A stretch of DNA of 64,000 bases from positions 332,275,038 to 332,339,037 of the forward strand of contig OY992536.1 in NCBI GenBank assembly GCA_963921195.1, given 5' to 3'. The position numbers were made by a program, and so were the translations under genes. Position 1 is the first letter of the stretch; each line of letters opens with the position of its first letter. Below are positions 20,951 to 32,273 of the stretch, piece by piece. The DNA comes from Pegoplata infirma (taxonomy: Eukaryota > Arthropoda > Insecta > Diptera > Anthomyiidae). The notes under the pieces were generated by a model. It ran no database searches. It had not been told where the DNA came from and saw only the letters and a program-made list of their open reading frames with translations.

Positions 20951-21560
20951 TCAAACTGAGGTGGCGTCCTGCAACTTTTTTAAAATTAGACACCAGCCTA
21001 AAAACATTATCATGTTAAAAAAAAAACATTCGGCGACAGCCCGCATCAAACTCGCCCAGGGGCGTATCCAGGATTTTATTTCGGTGGGGGCCCAACATTA
21101 TTTTTAAATTTTTTATTTTTTTTTAAATTTACATAACAGCACATGTTTTAGAATTTTTCCCGATCTTTTCCTTGAACTGAATGTAACACAATGAGATTCT
21201 TCATTTTTGTGTAAGTTTACCACCGTTTGGGGGGAAATTAAGATTTTTTTTTATATTTTAGAATTTTTTGAGAGACTTAAGCACTTTTTTTAAAGTGCGA
21301 ATTTTATTAGATGCTGAGACATTTTTTCAAAGAAGATTATCTGAAATTTTTTCAAAGAAAAGTCTAAGATTCTATTACAATTTGCAGTTAAGACAGTTTT
21401 TGTAATAGAAAAGTCAAAGACTCTAAATCATATTTCCAATGGAAAACGTTTCTCGGAAAAATTCAGTTTAGAAACTGATTCTATAAACATATTCATAAAA
21501 TACTTTTCCAAAAGAAAAGACTCCGATTGTAAGACATTTTCCCATAATCTGAGATATTTC
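20951..21560. other. Mixed spacer with M1 and other repeat fragments
   Basis: 20951-21010 continues the target sequence shared with 33950-33975. 21031-21058 is a fragment of the M1 tRNA-like block (GCATCAAACTCGCC). CAGGGGCGTATCCAGGATTT near 21058 resembles a hAT terminus, but I found no matching right end. No gene is visible. Confidence 0.4.
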
Positions 21561-22960
21561 TAGTTTAGCACATTTTCTCAGATTCTACAACATTCCACAC
21601 AAAAAATTTTAGATTCTGAGAAAATCTTCGCTTTTTCTATAAATAAAATGATTCAGATTCTGAGAACTTTTTAAAAAGAAAACAGTATAAAAAGTCTTAG
21701 ATTCTAAAACATTTTTCCTATAGAAAAGGTCTAAGATTCTTAGACATTTTTCCTATAGAAAAAGTCTCAGATTCTTATAGAAAAAGTCTCCGATTCTTCG
21801 ACATGTTTCTTACAGAAAAAGTCTCAGATTATTCGACATTTTTCCTATAGAAAATGTCTCAGGTTCTCAGACATTTTTTCTATAGAAAAAGTTTCTAATT
21901 CTGAGACATTTTTCCTATAGAAAGTCTCAGATTCTTATAGAAAAAGTCTCAGATTCTTCGACATGTTTCTTACAGAAAAAGTCTCAGATTATTCGACATT
22001 TTTCCTATAGAAAATGTCTCAGGTTCTCAGACATTTTTTCTACAGAAAACTTCTTAGATTCTGACACATTTTTCCTATTGAAAAAGTCTAAGATGCTTAA
22101 TCACTTTTCTGCTAGAACAAGTCTCAGATTCTGAGTCATTTTGATTATAGGAAATTGCCAGATTCTGAAACATTTTTCATATAGAAAAGCCTCAGATTCT
22201 AAGAAAATTTTCCTAAAGAAAAAGTTCCAGATTTAAAATATATTTCAAATAGCAAAATACTCAAATTCTGATACATTGTTCTTATAGAAAAATATATTTT
22301 TACAATAGAATAAGTTTCAGATTTTGAGCATTTTTCTATACAAAATGTCTCACCTTGTGTCTCTGAGACATTTTTCCTTTATTTGATTTTGTAATAATTT
22401 TCCTTAAGAAAAATTCGTTGATTCTGAAACATTTTTCGTAAAAAAAGTCTAAAATTCTGAGACATTTTCCTGATTGTAAGAAAAATTCTCAGATTCAGAG
22501 ACATTATTCCTATCGAAATTTCTCAGATTTTAAAACATTTTATATATAGAAAAGCCTCAGATTCTAAGATTTTTTTTTATAGAAAAAATCTCAGATTTTG
22601 AGACATTTTTCAGATTCAGAGACATTTTTCCTATAGAAAGTTCGCAGATTCAAAAACATTTCTCATATAGAAAAGCCTCAGATTCTGAAACTTTTTTCAT
22701 TTAGAAAAGCCTCAGATTCTGAGAATTTTTTATAGAAAAAGTACCAGATTCTGAGACATTTTTCCTATAGAAAAGGTTTCATATTCTGCGAAAAAGGCTA
22801 ATTTTTTAAGGCATTATTCCTATAGAAAAAGTTTTAGTTAGATCCTCAGACAGTTTTTTATAGAAAGTTTTAGATTCTGAGAAATTTTTTTTTTTAAAAA
22901 TAGTCTCGTTTTTAGACATTTTTCTAAATGACAAAGTCGCATTTTAAGATTTGACTACAT
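21560..22960. repeat. SAT35 minisatellite array A
   Basis: Degenerate tandem units of about 35 bp based on TCTCAGATTCTGAGACA and TTTTTCCTATAGAAAAAG. Within it a higher-order repeat of period 160 bp is visible: 21764-21885 is nearly identical to 21924-22045. Unit boundaries decay towards both edges. There is no CRISPR-like spacer structure. Confidence 0.88.
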
Positions 22961-23289
22961 TTTACTTACATTTTACTTTGACTACATTTTACCATTTTTT
23001 GTTTACATAAAACTTCAGGTTCTAAGTTATTTTTTCATTAGAATCCTTAGTTGAAAAGTTTCAAATTCTAAAATTTTTTTTCAGATTTTGAGATTTTTTT
23101 AATAGAAAAATTTTCAGTTTCAAAACATTTCTCTTCAAAAAATTTTAAAAAAATAACTGGATTTTTTTTTAATAACTAAAACAAATCGACCGATTTTCAA
23201 AAGTAAGGACTACTTTTCGAATATAACATCAATCAAATGGCTGCAGTTATTGGCCACGGCAAAATGTGCCCTTTTTTAAGCATTTCCAC

Positions 23290-23777
23290 TACACAGAAAA
23301 AATCTGAAATCAATTTAAATCAATTTCAATCAAGTTTTTGATTGAAATTCCTTCAATTATAAAAATTGTTATACCAATTATCAAATTGTAGGTGATTGAT
23401 TGAAAATGTTTTCAATCAAACATTTTTTTGATTCTGATTAAAAATTTGATAAATTTTTTATTTATAGTCAACCAAAATAATGATTGATTAAACAAATGAA
23501 TTGTAACCTTATGACAAAATTATCAAGAAATTCATCTTTTTTGCTTTCCAATATTTTGCCAACATTAAAAAAAGTAAATCCCGGTTATTTTGTATATTTT
23601 TGAATCAATCTATTCAAATAAATTAAAGCGAACAAAAAATCTGAAATGTTGAAAATTTATAATTCGACAGTTAAAGAAAATAACAAAAATTTCAATCGAA
23701 ACATTGTTTGACTCAGTTAAATTTTGTTGATCAATAGATTTAATTGAAAATTTTAAGCCAATAATTTTTTGTGTGTA
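23290..23777. mobile_element. TA-flanked TIR element (TACACAGAAAAAA ends)
   Basis: TACACAGAAAAAATCTG begins it and AATTTTTTGTGTGTA ends it. The interior is rich in ATTGATTGAAA / CAATCAA motifs in both orientations. This is the general TACAC(A/T)C.. type of TA-flanked MITE seen repeatedly in the window. Confidence 0.6.
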
Positions 23778-23994
23778 CATATTCGATCATCTCGGAATGT
23801 TGATGTTAAGCTCGTCAATGGTCTAAGATTGTTAGCGTAAATTTTCGTTTTTAAATTACCCCACAAAAATGAGTCCGAAATGGTCAAATCGGGAAATCTA
23901 GGTGTCCAGTTAAAATTCCCTGGACGTGCGATATTAATTACTGGCCCTTATCTGCAGGTTTGACCGCTCCGGACTTTTTTGTGTTTATTTGTAG

Positions 23995-24278
23995 TACACA
24001 CAAAAAAATATTTTACCAATAACTTGGGAGGATATGCGTTTTTAAAGTTTTTTACATTAATTATGAAAAATTTTGTAACATTTTACCAAGTTTTTGCATT
24101 ATTTTGGTTAAGGTTTGTAAAATTACACAAGGTTAAATACTCTTATGAATATTTTCTAAACTTTTATCAGAAACAAGCAAAAACTTGGTAAAAAGATGAT
24201 ATTTTTTGCAAAATAAATGCAAAAAACTTTAAAAACGCATATCCTCCCAAGTACCTGGTAAATTTTTTTTTGTGTGTA
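23995..24278. mobile_element. 284-bp TIR element (TACACACAAAAAAA ends)
   Basis: The left arm TACACACAAAAAAATATTTT continues through CTTGGGAGGATATGCGTTTT and is answered by the complementary right arm, which ends at 24278. The arms total about 65 bp with few mismatches. The 70-residue frame across it is not coding. Confidence 0.85.
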
Positions 24279-24419
24279 ATAAAAAAGTAGTGGAAATGCA
24301 GCAAAGAGTGCACACTTAAAAGTAGTGAAACGATTTATGTTTTATTTAAAAAGTAGTCCAAAAAAATGTAAAATATATTAAATAAAAAAAAAATATTGTT
24401 AAAATTAAAGATTTTTTTT

Positions 24420-24509
24420 TAACTGGAAAAATTATATTTCAACTGGAAACTGGAACAGACCCACAATAACTGGAAAATCCAGGCCATTCCCGGCCGTCTG
24501 GCAACCCTA
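24420..24509 (-). mobile_element. Solo hAT-like end (TAGGGTTGCCAGACGGCCGG)
   Basis: Read in reverse from 24509, it begins TAGGGTTGCCAGACGGCCGG and continues with repeated CCAGTT motifs. This matches the style of hAT termini. The other end was not found, so it is probably a truncated remnant. Confidence 0.5.
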
Positions 24510-24540
24510 GTGACAGGACATAATCCCCACGGACATTACC

Positions 24541-25132
24541 CACAATATCTGTTAAAATTAGATAAATTTTTATATAATTGGATGAAATTTGGTAAAATTT
24601 TTTGGAATTTTAAACGTGAAATTAGAAATTATTTTATCAGATTGGATACATTATCAATTTGAAGAGGTTTTTTTTGCATTCTTGGGAATTTTTTCGGGAC
24701 TTAGCAAATTATTAAAAATTTGTAATTTTTTTCTAAAATCATTTATAAGGGATTTAAATTTTCCAGAAAATGTTTGTGTCTTAGAAAATTTAAAAACATT
24801 TTTTTGGAACTCAAAAACTTTTCAAAAAAATTAAATTTCTCATAAAAACATTTTCAATGATTTTTTTACTCCAAAAAAATTGCCAACAAAATTTTATGTT
24901 CGGGACTTTGGAAAATTTTCATAAAATTTTTTAGGACTTTTTTTTTTATTGTGCGGGAATTTAGAAAATTTTTTTCGGGATATAATTATAAATAAAATCA
25001 TATATCTTTTTATCAGCCATATCTAAAAATTCCCGACCTTATATGTCGTATCAAATTTCATATAGATCAGTATATAAATAGATATGAATATGTATGCTAT
25101 CATATTAAAAAACAAGGGAAAATACAATGCTA
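24541..25132. repeat. Dispersed AT-rich repeat, copy 3, and spacer
   Basis: 24541-24740 is closely related to 17740-17935 (TTTTTTGGAATTTTAAACGT, ATTTTATCAGATTGGATACA). The rest to 25132 is AT-rich without a recognisable gene. Confidence 0.55.
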
Positions 25133-25193
25133 TACACTCTAATTAATTTTCATGTAAATTTACCCTGTTTATAGTAGGTAACTTGTCTCCTAC

Positions 25194-26009
25194 TACACTC
25201 ATAGAAATATCTTAGTAGAAAAATTAGTAAACCCATTGTAGATCAAGTTTTACAGAATAATGCCGTATTCAACAAGAATTAATGTTGATATCGTTGAATA
25301 ATCAGTAAAGTTGAATCAACTCTTTACAACGCTTGTACAGAATTCAATAGATAAATCAAAATAGAAAAAACAACCCTGTTCGTTCATTTTTTTTTTTATT
25401 ATTAACGAGTGACGAGTGAGTTGGTAGCAATGTGAATCGTGTTTATCTCTTATAAAATTATTTTATGTGTTTGTTTTTTATAAAAATATTTAATATTATA
25501 AAAATAAATACAAAAAGGATCTGATTTGTAAATATTTGGTAAGTAAAAAAATACATTGATTACTTTATGTATTCATACTATATTAAAACTTTTTTTGTTT
25601 TTTTAAGGATTTTGTTTGGTATCATCAGAAAACTGGAGAATGGCTTATGAGTGCATAACATGAATAAACGAAGTGTTTGTGAAAATCTTTGTGAAAATCT
25701 TCAAATACTGCAGCTTAAAAAGCCGACGATAATACAAAAATATTGTGATTTATGCTTAATAAAAGAATATTAACAAATAACAACAAGTTTTTTTTATTAA
25801 TAAAATTTCTTATATTAACAAAAATATGAGTTGAATTTACAAATAGTAAGAGTTGATTTACAAAAAAGCGAGTTGATCAACTTTTACAAAAACTGACAAT
25901 AATTTTTATTGAAATCAACATAAATATTTGTAGGGTCAAAATCAACAATGATTTCTGTTGAATTTACAGCGATTTTCTTTGGGAATACAATGATTTTTGG
26001 TTGAGTGTA
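25194..26009. mobile_element. TA-flanked TIR element (TACACTCATAG ends)
   Basis: TACACTCATAGAAATATC begins it and TTTTTGGTTGAGTGTA ends it. The interior repeats GAGTTGATT / ACTTTACAAAA-like motifs (about 25830-25890). It interrupts the M1 hairpin just after TCTCCTAC. Confidence 0.6.
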
Positions 26010-26395
26010 TAAACCGTGTAAAAATACTTGTTGTGCTTAAAGTGATAGACACAAAGTATGTAAACGTACATATTCATGTGTCTACAAAATGCTTCGCAAC
26101 AAAAATGTTTCAGGAAAATTTACACGTTTTGTGTGTAAATAAACATGTTTATTTAGTAAACTTAAAGTAGAAATGCCTGGAAATACATGAAAATTATGTA
26201 CATATACATTGAAATTGCTTTTTATAAAACCACCCTAACTTTTCCAAATTCAAATATCAAAAAACAATAAATGCATTTTTATATATTTTATTTAAAATAA
26301 AAAAGGCTAATGAAGGCTTAAAACAAACGTGTTAAAATTAAATAAAAAAAGCTAAACAAATAAAAAAATTAATTAAAAATGTAACCAAAAACATT

Positions 26396-26890
26396 TCTTT
26401 CTATAGAAAAATTCTCAGATTCTGAGATATTTTTTATAGAAAATTCTTCTACAGAAAAATTCTTAGATTCTGAGACATTTTTTCTATAGAAAAATTTTCA
26501 GATATTGTGATATTTTTTCCATAGAAAAATTCTCAGATTCTGAGACATTTTTTTCTACAGAAAACAGATTCTGAGACATTTTTTCTATAGAAAAATTCTC
26601 AGATTCTGAGACATTTTTTATACAGAAAAATTCTCAGATTCTGAGACATTTTTTTCTATAAAAAATTCTCAGATTCTGAGACATTTTTTCTATAGAATCT
26701 GAGACATTTTTTCTATAGAAAAAAAATATATCTCAGAATCTGAGAATTTAGCTACAGAAAAAATGTCACAGAATCTTAGAATTTTGCTTTAGAAAAAATG
26801 TCTCAGAGTCTTAGAATTTTTCTACAGCAAAAATGTCTCAGAATCTGAGAATTAAACTTTTCTATAAAAAATATCTAGAATCTGAGATTT
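26396..26890. repeat. SAT35 minisatellite array B with orientation switch
   Basis: From 26396 to about 26715 the units read TTCTCAGATTCTGAGACATT. From about 26725 to 26890 they read in reverse, TCTCAGAATCTGAGAATT. The switch falls at a TTTTTTCTATAGAAAAAA palindrome. Confidence 0.88.
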
Positions 26891-27171
26891 TTTTACCAAT
26901 CTGTATTTTACAAGAATTTTTTTTTTTTCAAATTGTTGGTTTATCAAAATTAATTTCTATTCTGTTGTGCTTTAGAACATGCTGCAACCTACCCAAACGA
27001 CCCATTTCCCATATCACAAAATATTGAAATTCTTGAAGTTGAATACTTCCACCGAACATTGTTTGGCCTATTGGTTCAAATGTTTACCCAAATTTTGATG
27101 CAAATTTTGGCTCTATATATATCTATGATTTCCATATCCCTTTCAAACCAAAAGGACCTTAAGAAATAAAA

Positions 27172-27777
27172 CAAGTAAAAAAGTTAAATTCGGCCTTGCC
27201 GAATGTAGTGATACCCTCCACAATTTCAAAAAGATTATTGCAAACAACTTTATTTAAAATGAAACTACATTTGAAAAAAAAATAAATTTTTGAAAAAAAA
27301 ATTTCCGCGAAAAAAAATTTTGGAAAAAAAAATCCGCATTTTTTTTATTTTTTTGTCAAAAAATATGTTCGTACTTGTTTAAATACCATTTTGTGTTCAA
27401 TTATGTTAACCAGAAGCCGAATTAAAGCATTTTGTATTTTTAGGTTATGTTGAATGTACTGAAATTTTTGAGGTGTGCTTACATTTTCGTTTATAACTTT
27501 TGAACCGCTGAACCGATATCGCTCAAATGCAATACCAAACTTCTCGGGAGAACTTCCAATATATATGTTAAGTTTCAGTCATCTCTGTGCAATATTTTGT
27601 CCGCGAGAGCATTTTCCACAGACAGACGGACAGACGGACATCGCTAGAATGTCTTAAAATCGATCGGGCATCATGAATATATATACTTTATGGGGTCCCA
27701 GACCGATATTTCGATGAGTTACAAACGGAATGACAAACTTATATATACCCTCTATCACTAAGTGGAGGGTATAAAAA
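27172..27777 (+). repeat. R1 dispersed repeat, full-length copy
   Basis: It has the complete family layout: ATTCGGCCTTGCCGAAT palindrome at the start, ATACCCTCCAC, GACAGACGGACAGACGGACA near 27621, and GTGGAGGGTATAAAA at the end. It is close to the 12331-12942 copy. Confidence 0.85.
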
Positions 27778-28398
27778 AAGAAATAGAAAATTAAAATGCG
27801 AGTTTTAAGATAAAACATTTGAATCTAATAGGGCCAGCACACGTAAAGAAGAATCTTCATAGAAACCAAAATTCCCTCATGTGCGAAACTATCAAAATGA
27901 ATTCATTTACTTACAAAGAGAAGCAGAGATTATGGAATTAGATTCCTCAGTTGCAAGCTGTGTTGCTCGTATTTGATTTTTTGTTTGTCTAATTTTCCAA
28001 ATTGTTTTTTAAAAATGAAGTTTTGACAATTTCCACAATACTTTGTTAAATTATGTACGATTACATATTTTGTGTCTGAAACAAAATTTACATGGAAAAA
28101 ATGTATATTTAAAGTGAAAGTGTTTATAATCTTATAAACATGTTTCACAACACACACTGTACTATACTTTGTGTTTAACTCCTTACAAATAAATATGTAA
28201 CTATTTTGTTCAAACACTACGTGTTTAAATTTGCGTATTTTCTGTAAATATACATGAAAATTTACTAATTTAATAATAGTGAAGTTACATGCATTTTTTA
28301 GAGTGTATATAAACTTGTATGTCCATATCAAAGTTCATGCATAACCATATATAAATATAAATAACTATATAATAGCATATATGCTTATATCAGATCTT

Positions 28399-28600
28399 TT
28401 TTACTCGGGTGATTCGAATAAAAAGGTGTCCGGTTGATATAACTATTTCAAATAATATGAGGGTCAATACAAAATTTGTGTTTCTGTATAATTTTATATA
28501 AAATTATATATATTTTATTCTGTTCCATATATAACTATAAATGTTTTCAGTTAACCAACAATTTTCTACGTTTAAATAATATGGTGCAATATATATTATC
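28399..28600. repeat. CCCGAGTAAAAA-family fragment upstream of the promoter
   Basis: TTTTTTACTCGGG ends at 28409. The following text (GGTTGATATAA, GGGTCAATACAAAAT, ATAATTTTATATAAA) is shared with 35320-35480. Repeat-derived DNA therefore lies to within about 105-300 bp of the candidate transcription start at 28706. Confidence 0.6.
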
Positions 28601-28703
28601 AGCTTTTGTCAGATCAGTTGAAGGATCCAATATTTGAAAGATCTAAAATCATGAATACTCGAGTGTGCTGTAGAAGAGTACTACCTTGTTAGTGTGCTCG
28701 CTT

Positions 28704-28731
28704 TCAGTTAAACAACAACAAAGTTCGATCG
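28704..28731 (+). promoter_or_regulatory. Candidate focused core promoter: Inr plus Pause Button
   Basis: TCAGTT at 28704-28709 matches the Drosophila initiator exactly, placing +1 at A28706. TCGATCG at 28725-28731 matches the Pause Button consensus KCGRWCG and falls at +20 to +26, the position expected for genes with paused polymerase II. I see no TATA box near -30 and no DPE match at +28. Both motifs are short, but their spacing and the abrupt change in base composition downstream make a real promoter likely. Confidence 0.6.
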
Positions 28732-28911
28732 ACAGCCATGGAACCTACCAAATAGCCAAAACAACGCCGAATGGATAGATATAGATAGAAAGAAAAACAT
28801 ACAACAATCAATGTTTAATAACGATGCAAAGAGCCAGCAGCAGCCTTTGGGAGAATGATTTGTATTGCGATAGCAGAAGCTGAACTGAACTAAAGAGGTG
28901 ACAAGATTGAA
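28706..28911 (+). other. Candidate 5' untranslated exon of a host gene
   Basis: The stretch from 28650 to about 29010 is the most complex, GC-richest non-repeat text in the window and starts at the predicted Inr. It contains only short ORFs: 28738-28755 (5 codons), 28811-28858 (15 codons, with QQQ) and 28824-28883 (19 codons). That pattern suits a leader with upstream ORFs. Possible splice donors are GAG|GTGACA (GT at 28898) and GAA|GTAAAT (GT at 28912). The latter sets the end given here, but the exon could run to about 29040. No coding exon of the same gene is visible downstream. Confidence 0.45.
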
Positions 28912-29594
28912 GTAAATCGAATAGAAGACGGGTACCTTAAGTCCGGAAGAAGTTAGTATATTATTAAGACGCGAACCAATCGGAAGCTCGAGTTAACTAC
29001 GCGGATAAAAACAAAGAAGTAATAATTTAACCAAAATTGTGTGTTTTTTTTTGCCTTAAAAAAAATTTATATTTAAAAAATAATAATAAAAAATAAATAC
29101 AAATTTATAAATATTGAAAAAGAAAATAATTGGTGCTAATAGTTTTGTTTGTTTAATTTTAGAAGAGCTAAAAATTTAAACATTAAATTGTTATAAGTAA
29201 AGGCGAGTACAAATTGTGTAGTTTATATGTTTAAAACTTTTTTTCTTTAAATTATTATTTATGATAGTTACATTAATTTATGACTCAAATTGAATTTGTA
29301 TTTCAAATTATAACCTCATTAGTTGTTATGTAAAAAAATGAATGTTCATACATACATATTAATAAGAAGACTGGTAAAAAAATTTCAAATTCGTGAGCTT
29401 CACAACTCTACATATATAACTTAACAAAAAAAGATTGGTTCTGTAAAAAAAAAGATATATAACATATATTAAAATAAAAAATCATTTAGAGGTCACGCAC
29501 ACAATTCCGTTAAAGTTAAAAGAATAAAGAAAAATAAACAAAATTAAATTATTTTGTCAGCGACACATCATCTTATATTTGAAATTGCTCACAT
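28912..29594. other. Presumed intronic AT-rich DNA
   Basis: Complexity stays raised to about 29010, then the sequence becomes very AT-rich with no repeats I could match elsewhere. If the upstream exon is real, this would be the start of its first intron. Confidence 0.35.
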
Positions 29595-30059
29595 GAAACG
29601 GATATGAAATTCAAAAAAAAAAAATTATAATTGAAAACCTAATTTTGGATTAAATAATTTTTTTAAAATTTAGTAATGTACATTGATGTGTTTGCATGAA
29701 TATTCTATTAAATCTTTTTTATAAACAAATTAAATATTATATAATACGACGACATATATTAGCAAACACATGTGAACAAATTGACAAAGTGAAAAATATT
29801 GCGAATTTTAAATTTTTAGTATAACGTTCTGTGAAACGGATATAAAATTAAAAAACGAAATTTATAATTGAAAACCTAATTTTGGATTAAATAATTTTTT
29901 TAAAATTTAGTAATGTACATTGATGTGTTTGCATGAATATTCTATGAAAGCTTTTTTATAAACATATTATTATATAATACGACAAATATTAGCATGTGCA
30001 CAAATTGATAAAGTTAAAAATATTTGGAATTTTAAATTTTTAATATAACGTTCTGTGAC
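29595..30059. repeat. Tandem duplication with about 238-bp period
   Basis: Two copies, 29595-29832 and 29833-30059, both start GAAACGGATAT and run through AACCTAATTTTGGATTAAAT and ATGTACATTGATGTGTTTGC to AACGTTCTGTG. The second lacks some bases in its distal part. Divergence is moderate, so the duplication is not very recent. Confidence 0.9.
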
Positions 30060-30424
30060 GAAAATGAGAAAACACTCATAAACATATTTTAGTAAAAATA
30101 AGGTCCGTATAATTTTAAAATAATTTTTATGGTGGTGTGACATAGCCCCCACAAACATAAATTCGGTTTTAAACTCCATGGAAACGGTTAGCCCCCATGA
30201 GTGTTTTGACAGTGGTGATAGTCCCCTTTACAACAAATATGGGGGTTATGTCCGCGAATGCCCTTGGGCACCAATTTTTAATAAAAAATAAAAAAAGAAG
30301 TTAATTATGTCGGAGCCCCTAAGCAGTGCATTGGTCGGGGCCCCTTCAGCGTTTTCCTACACTCAAAAAAAAAAAAAAAATGCCGTGGAGTTTTGTACTT
30401 TTGCACAAAATATTAAATCATGAT
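30060..30424. other. Spacer with C-rich motifs
   Basis: TAGCCCCCA occurs twice (about 30143 and 30190), and TATGGGGGTTATG occurs near 30238. Otherwise there is no recognisable gene or repeat. An A run of 17 (about 30366-30380) lies just before R1. Confidence 0.4.
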
Positions 30425-30889
30425 AATTCGGCCTTGCCGAATGTAATGATACCCTCCACAATTTCAAAAAGATTATTGAAAAAAACTTTATTTAAAAGGA
30501 AATTACTTTTGAAAAAAAAAATTTTGAAAAAAATATACGCAAAAAAAAAATCCGTGATTTTTTCTTTTTTTGTTAAAAAATATGTTCGTACTTGTTTAAA
30601 TACCATTTGGTGTTCAATTCCGTTCACATATGTCAACCAGCAGCCGAATTAAAGCATTTTGTATTTTTAGGTAATGTTGAATGTACTAAAATTTTGGAGG
30701 TGTCCTTACATATTCGTTCATAACTTTTGAACCGCTGAACGATATCGCTGAAGTGCAATACCAAACTTCTCGGGAGAACTTCCAATAAATATGTAACGTT
30801 TCAGTCACCTCCGTGTAATATCATTTCCACAGACAGACAGACGGACATCGCTAGAATGTCTTAAAATCGGTCGGTGATCATGAATATAT

Positions 30890-32176
30890 CGTTGAACTAT
30901 ATTCAATTTGAGCTGTCTGCTAGGTTGACGAAAATGAGTTTTTGATGGCAAAATGTTCGCATAAGTGTCATCTATGGTATTAATTTCAGAGCAAAAAAAT
31001 ATTTTAAGACTATTTTATTGCAAACATAGCATGAGCTATGTGGAACCATGTTTTTTTATAAATAAAAATTTGAGCTATCTACAGTATAGTTTACTAGATT
31101 AAACTTTTAAATTAAAATTTTTTGATATTATCACTTTTAAGGCGGGTTTTCCATCAATAAAAATAATGGCATAGTTTTTTTTTTTGAAAATTTCAACTCC
31201 TTTCCGTGGTTAAAAACGCGGTTTTGACCCTTATTTCGATGCGTAGCAAAAACGGTTTAACTTTTTGCAAGTGTTATGACATTTTTCGCAAGCTTCATGA
31301 AGATTCCAAATAATGGCGATAAAGCGCGAAAAAAATCGATGATTATAAAAAAAATAAGAAAGTATTTTTTTAACACCTGTTATGAAAGGGCTTAAAAAAC
31401 TGAGAAATATGGTACGAAATTCACATTTTTATCATAATCCGTTAAAAAGTTATAAAGCTTTAAAGTCTATATTTAATGAGCTACCCAGCTAAAATATGGT
31501 AATGAGTTGTGAAAAGTAATTATTACCAAGTACATTATTTATAATGAGTACCCATTACCATTAACATTATTTTAAGCCCAAAAGTATCTACTTCTCAGTA
31601 ATATGTTATAAAAGCACATCAAAGTAATAATATATTCTTGCACTTGCAGTTTTTAACCTTTACAATTTAATTAACTTTAAAATTACTTAAAATCTTAATA
31701 AAAATTACGCAATTTTTAAGTTTTAGTAAAAACAAGTTCAATTTTAAATGTTTTAATTAAATAACTATTTTACTTCTTATTGGTAATGGGGTTTTACTCC
31801 TTATTAGTAATCCGAGTCAGTAACTACTTATTTATCTCCACACTCTTCACTAGTTATTTTTGTCTCACGACCTTGTTAAAATAATTAGTGTTTCATTCAT
31901 TAAGTAACTACTTTTTAACATCTGTTTCGGATTACAAAACCCATTACTATTAATACCAATTTTTTCTGGGTATCTGCTTAAGTTGAACTCTGCTGTAACT
32001 CAGCGAATAATACGAATTTTTACAAACAAAGCACATATAAAATTTAGTTGTAATTATTAATTAATATTGTAAAAGATCAACCGACAAAAAATTTAAAAAT
32101 ACGCGAATGCGACGGTTTTTTTGCTCTCCTGAAAAGTTATGTTTTTTTAGATAGCTCAAATTGAATATAGTTAAAC
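30890..32176. mobile_element. TIR element CGTTGAACTATATTCAATTT (1287 bp)
   Basis: CGTTGAACTATATTCAATTTG at the left is answered by CAAATTGAATATAGTTAAACG at the right (25-bp TIR with one mismatch). The flanks ATATAT on both sides are ambiguous as target duplication because the R1 target is itself (AT)n. It contains a CCCAGC MITE (31494-31980). No transposase is visible. Confidence 0.8.
31494..31980. mobile_element. CCCAGC MITE, copy 1
   Basis: The ends are CCCAGCTAAAATATGGTAAT and ATTTTTTCTGGG, with TA on both sides. The interior is shared with 34842-35294, 49172-49658 and 58797-59004 (GAGTACCCATTACCATTAAC, GTAACTACTT repeats). This is third-level nesting: MITE in TIR element in R1. Confidence 0.85.
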
Positions 32177-32273
32177 GATATATTCAATGGGGTTCCAGAC
32201 CGATATTTCGATGAGTTACAAACGGAATGACAAACTTATATATACCCTCTATCACTAAGTGGGGGGTATAAAT

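Larger units (their letters stand above)
25133..28307. mobile_element. Large composite M1-related element
   Basis: The left end TACACTCTAATTAATTTTCA is at 25133 and the right end GCATTTTTTAGAGTGTA ends at 28307, both of M1 type and flanked by TA. The subterminal AGTAGG and TAATAGT motifs also match M1. Between them lie a TACACTC element (25194-26009), SAT35 (26396-26890) and R1 (27172-27777). The 133-residue minus-strand frame at 27930-28331 is AT-rich and unrecognised. Confidence 0.55.
30425..32273 (+). repeat. R1 dispersed repeat, split by a TIR element
   Basis: The R1 start (ATTCGGCCTTGCCGAAT) is at 30425 and the R1 end (AGTGGGGGGTATAAAT) is at about 32273. The R1 text GATCATGAATATAT stops at 30889 and resumes at about 32177 with ATATTCAATGGGGTTCCAG. 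It lacks the first 10-15 bases of R1. Confidence 0.85.

Noticed and set aside
27930..28331. 133-residue minus-strand frame with a C..C motif
   Set aside because: Very AT-rich, ends within an M1 terminus, and shows no recognisable domain or supporting signals.
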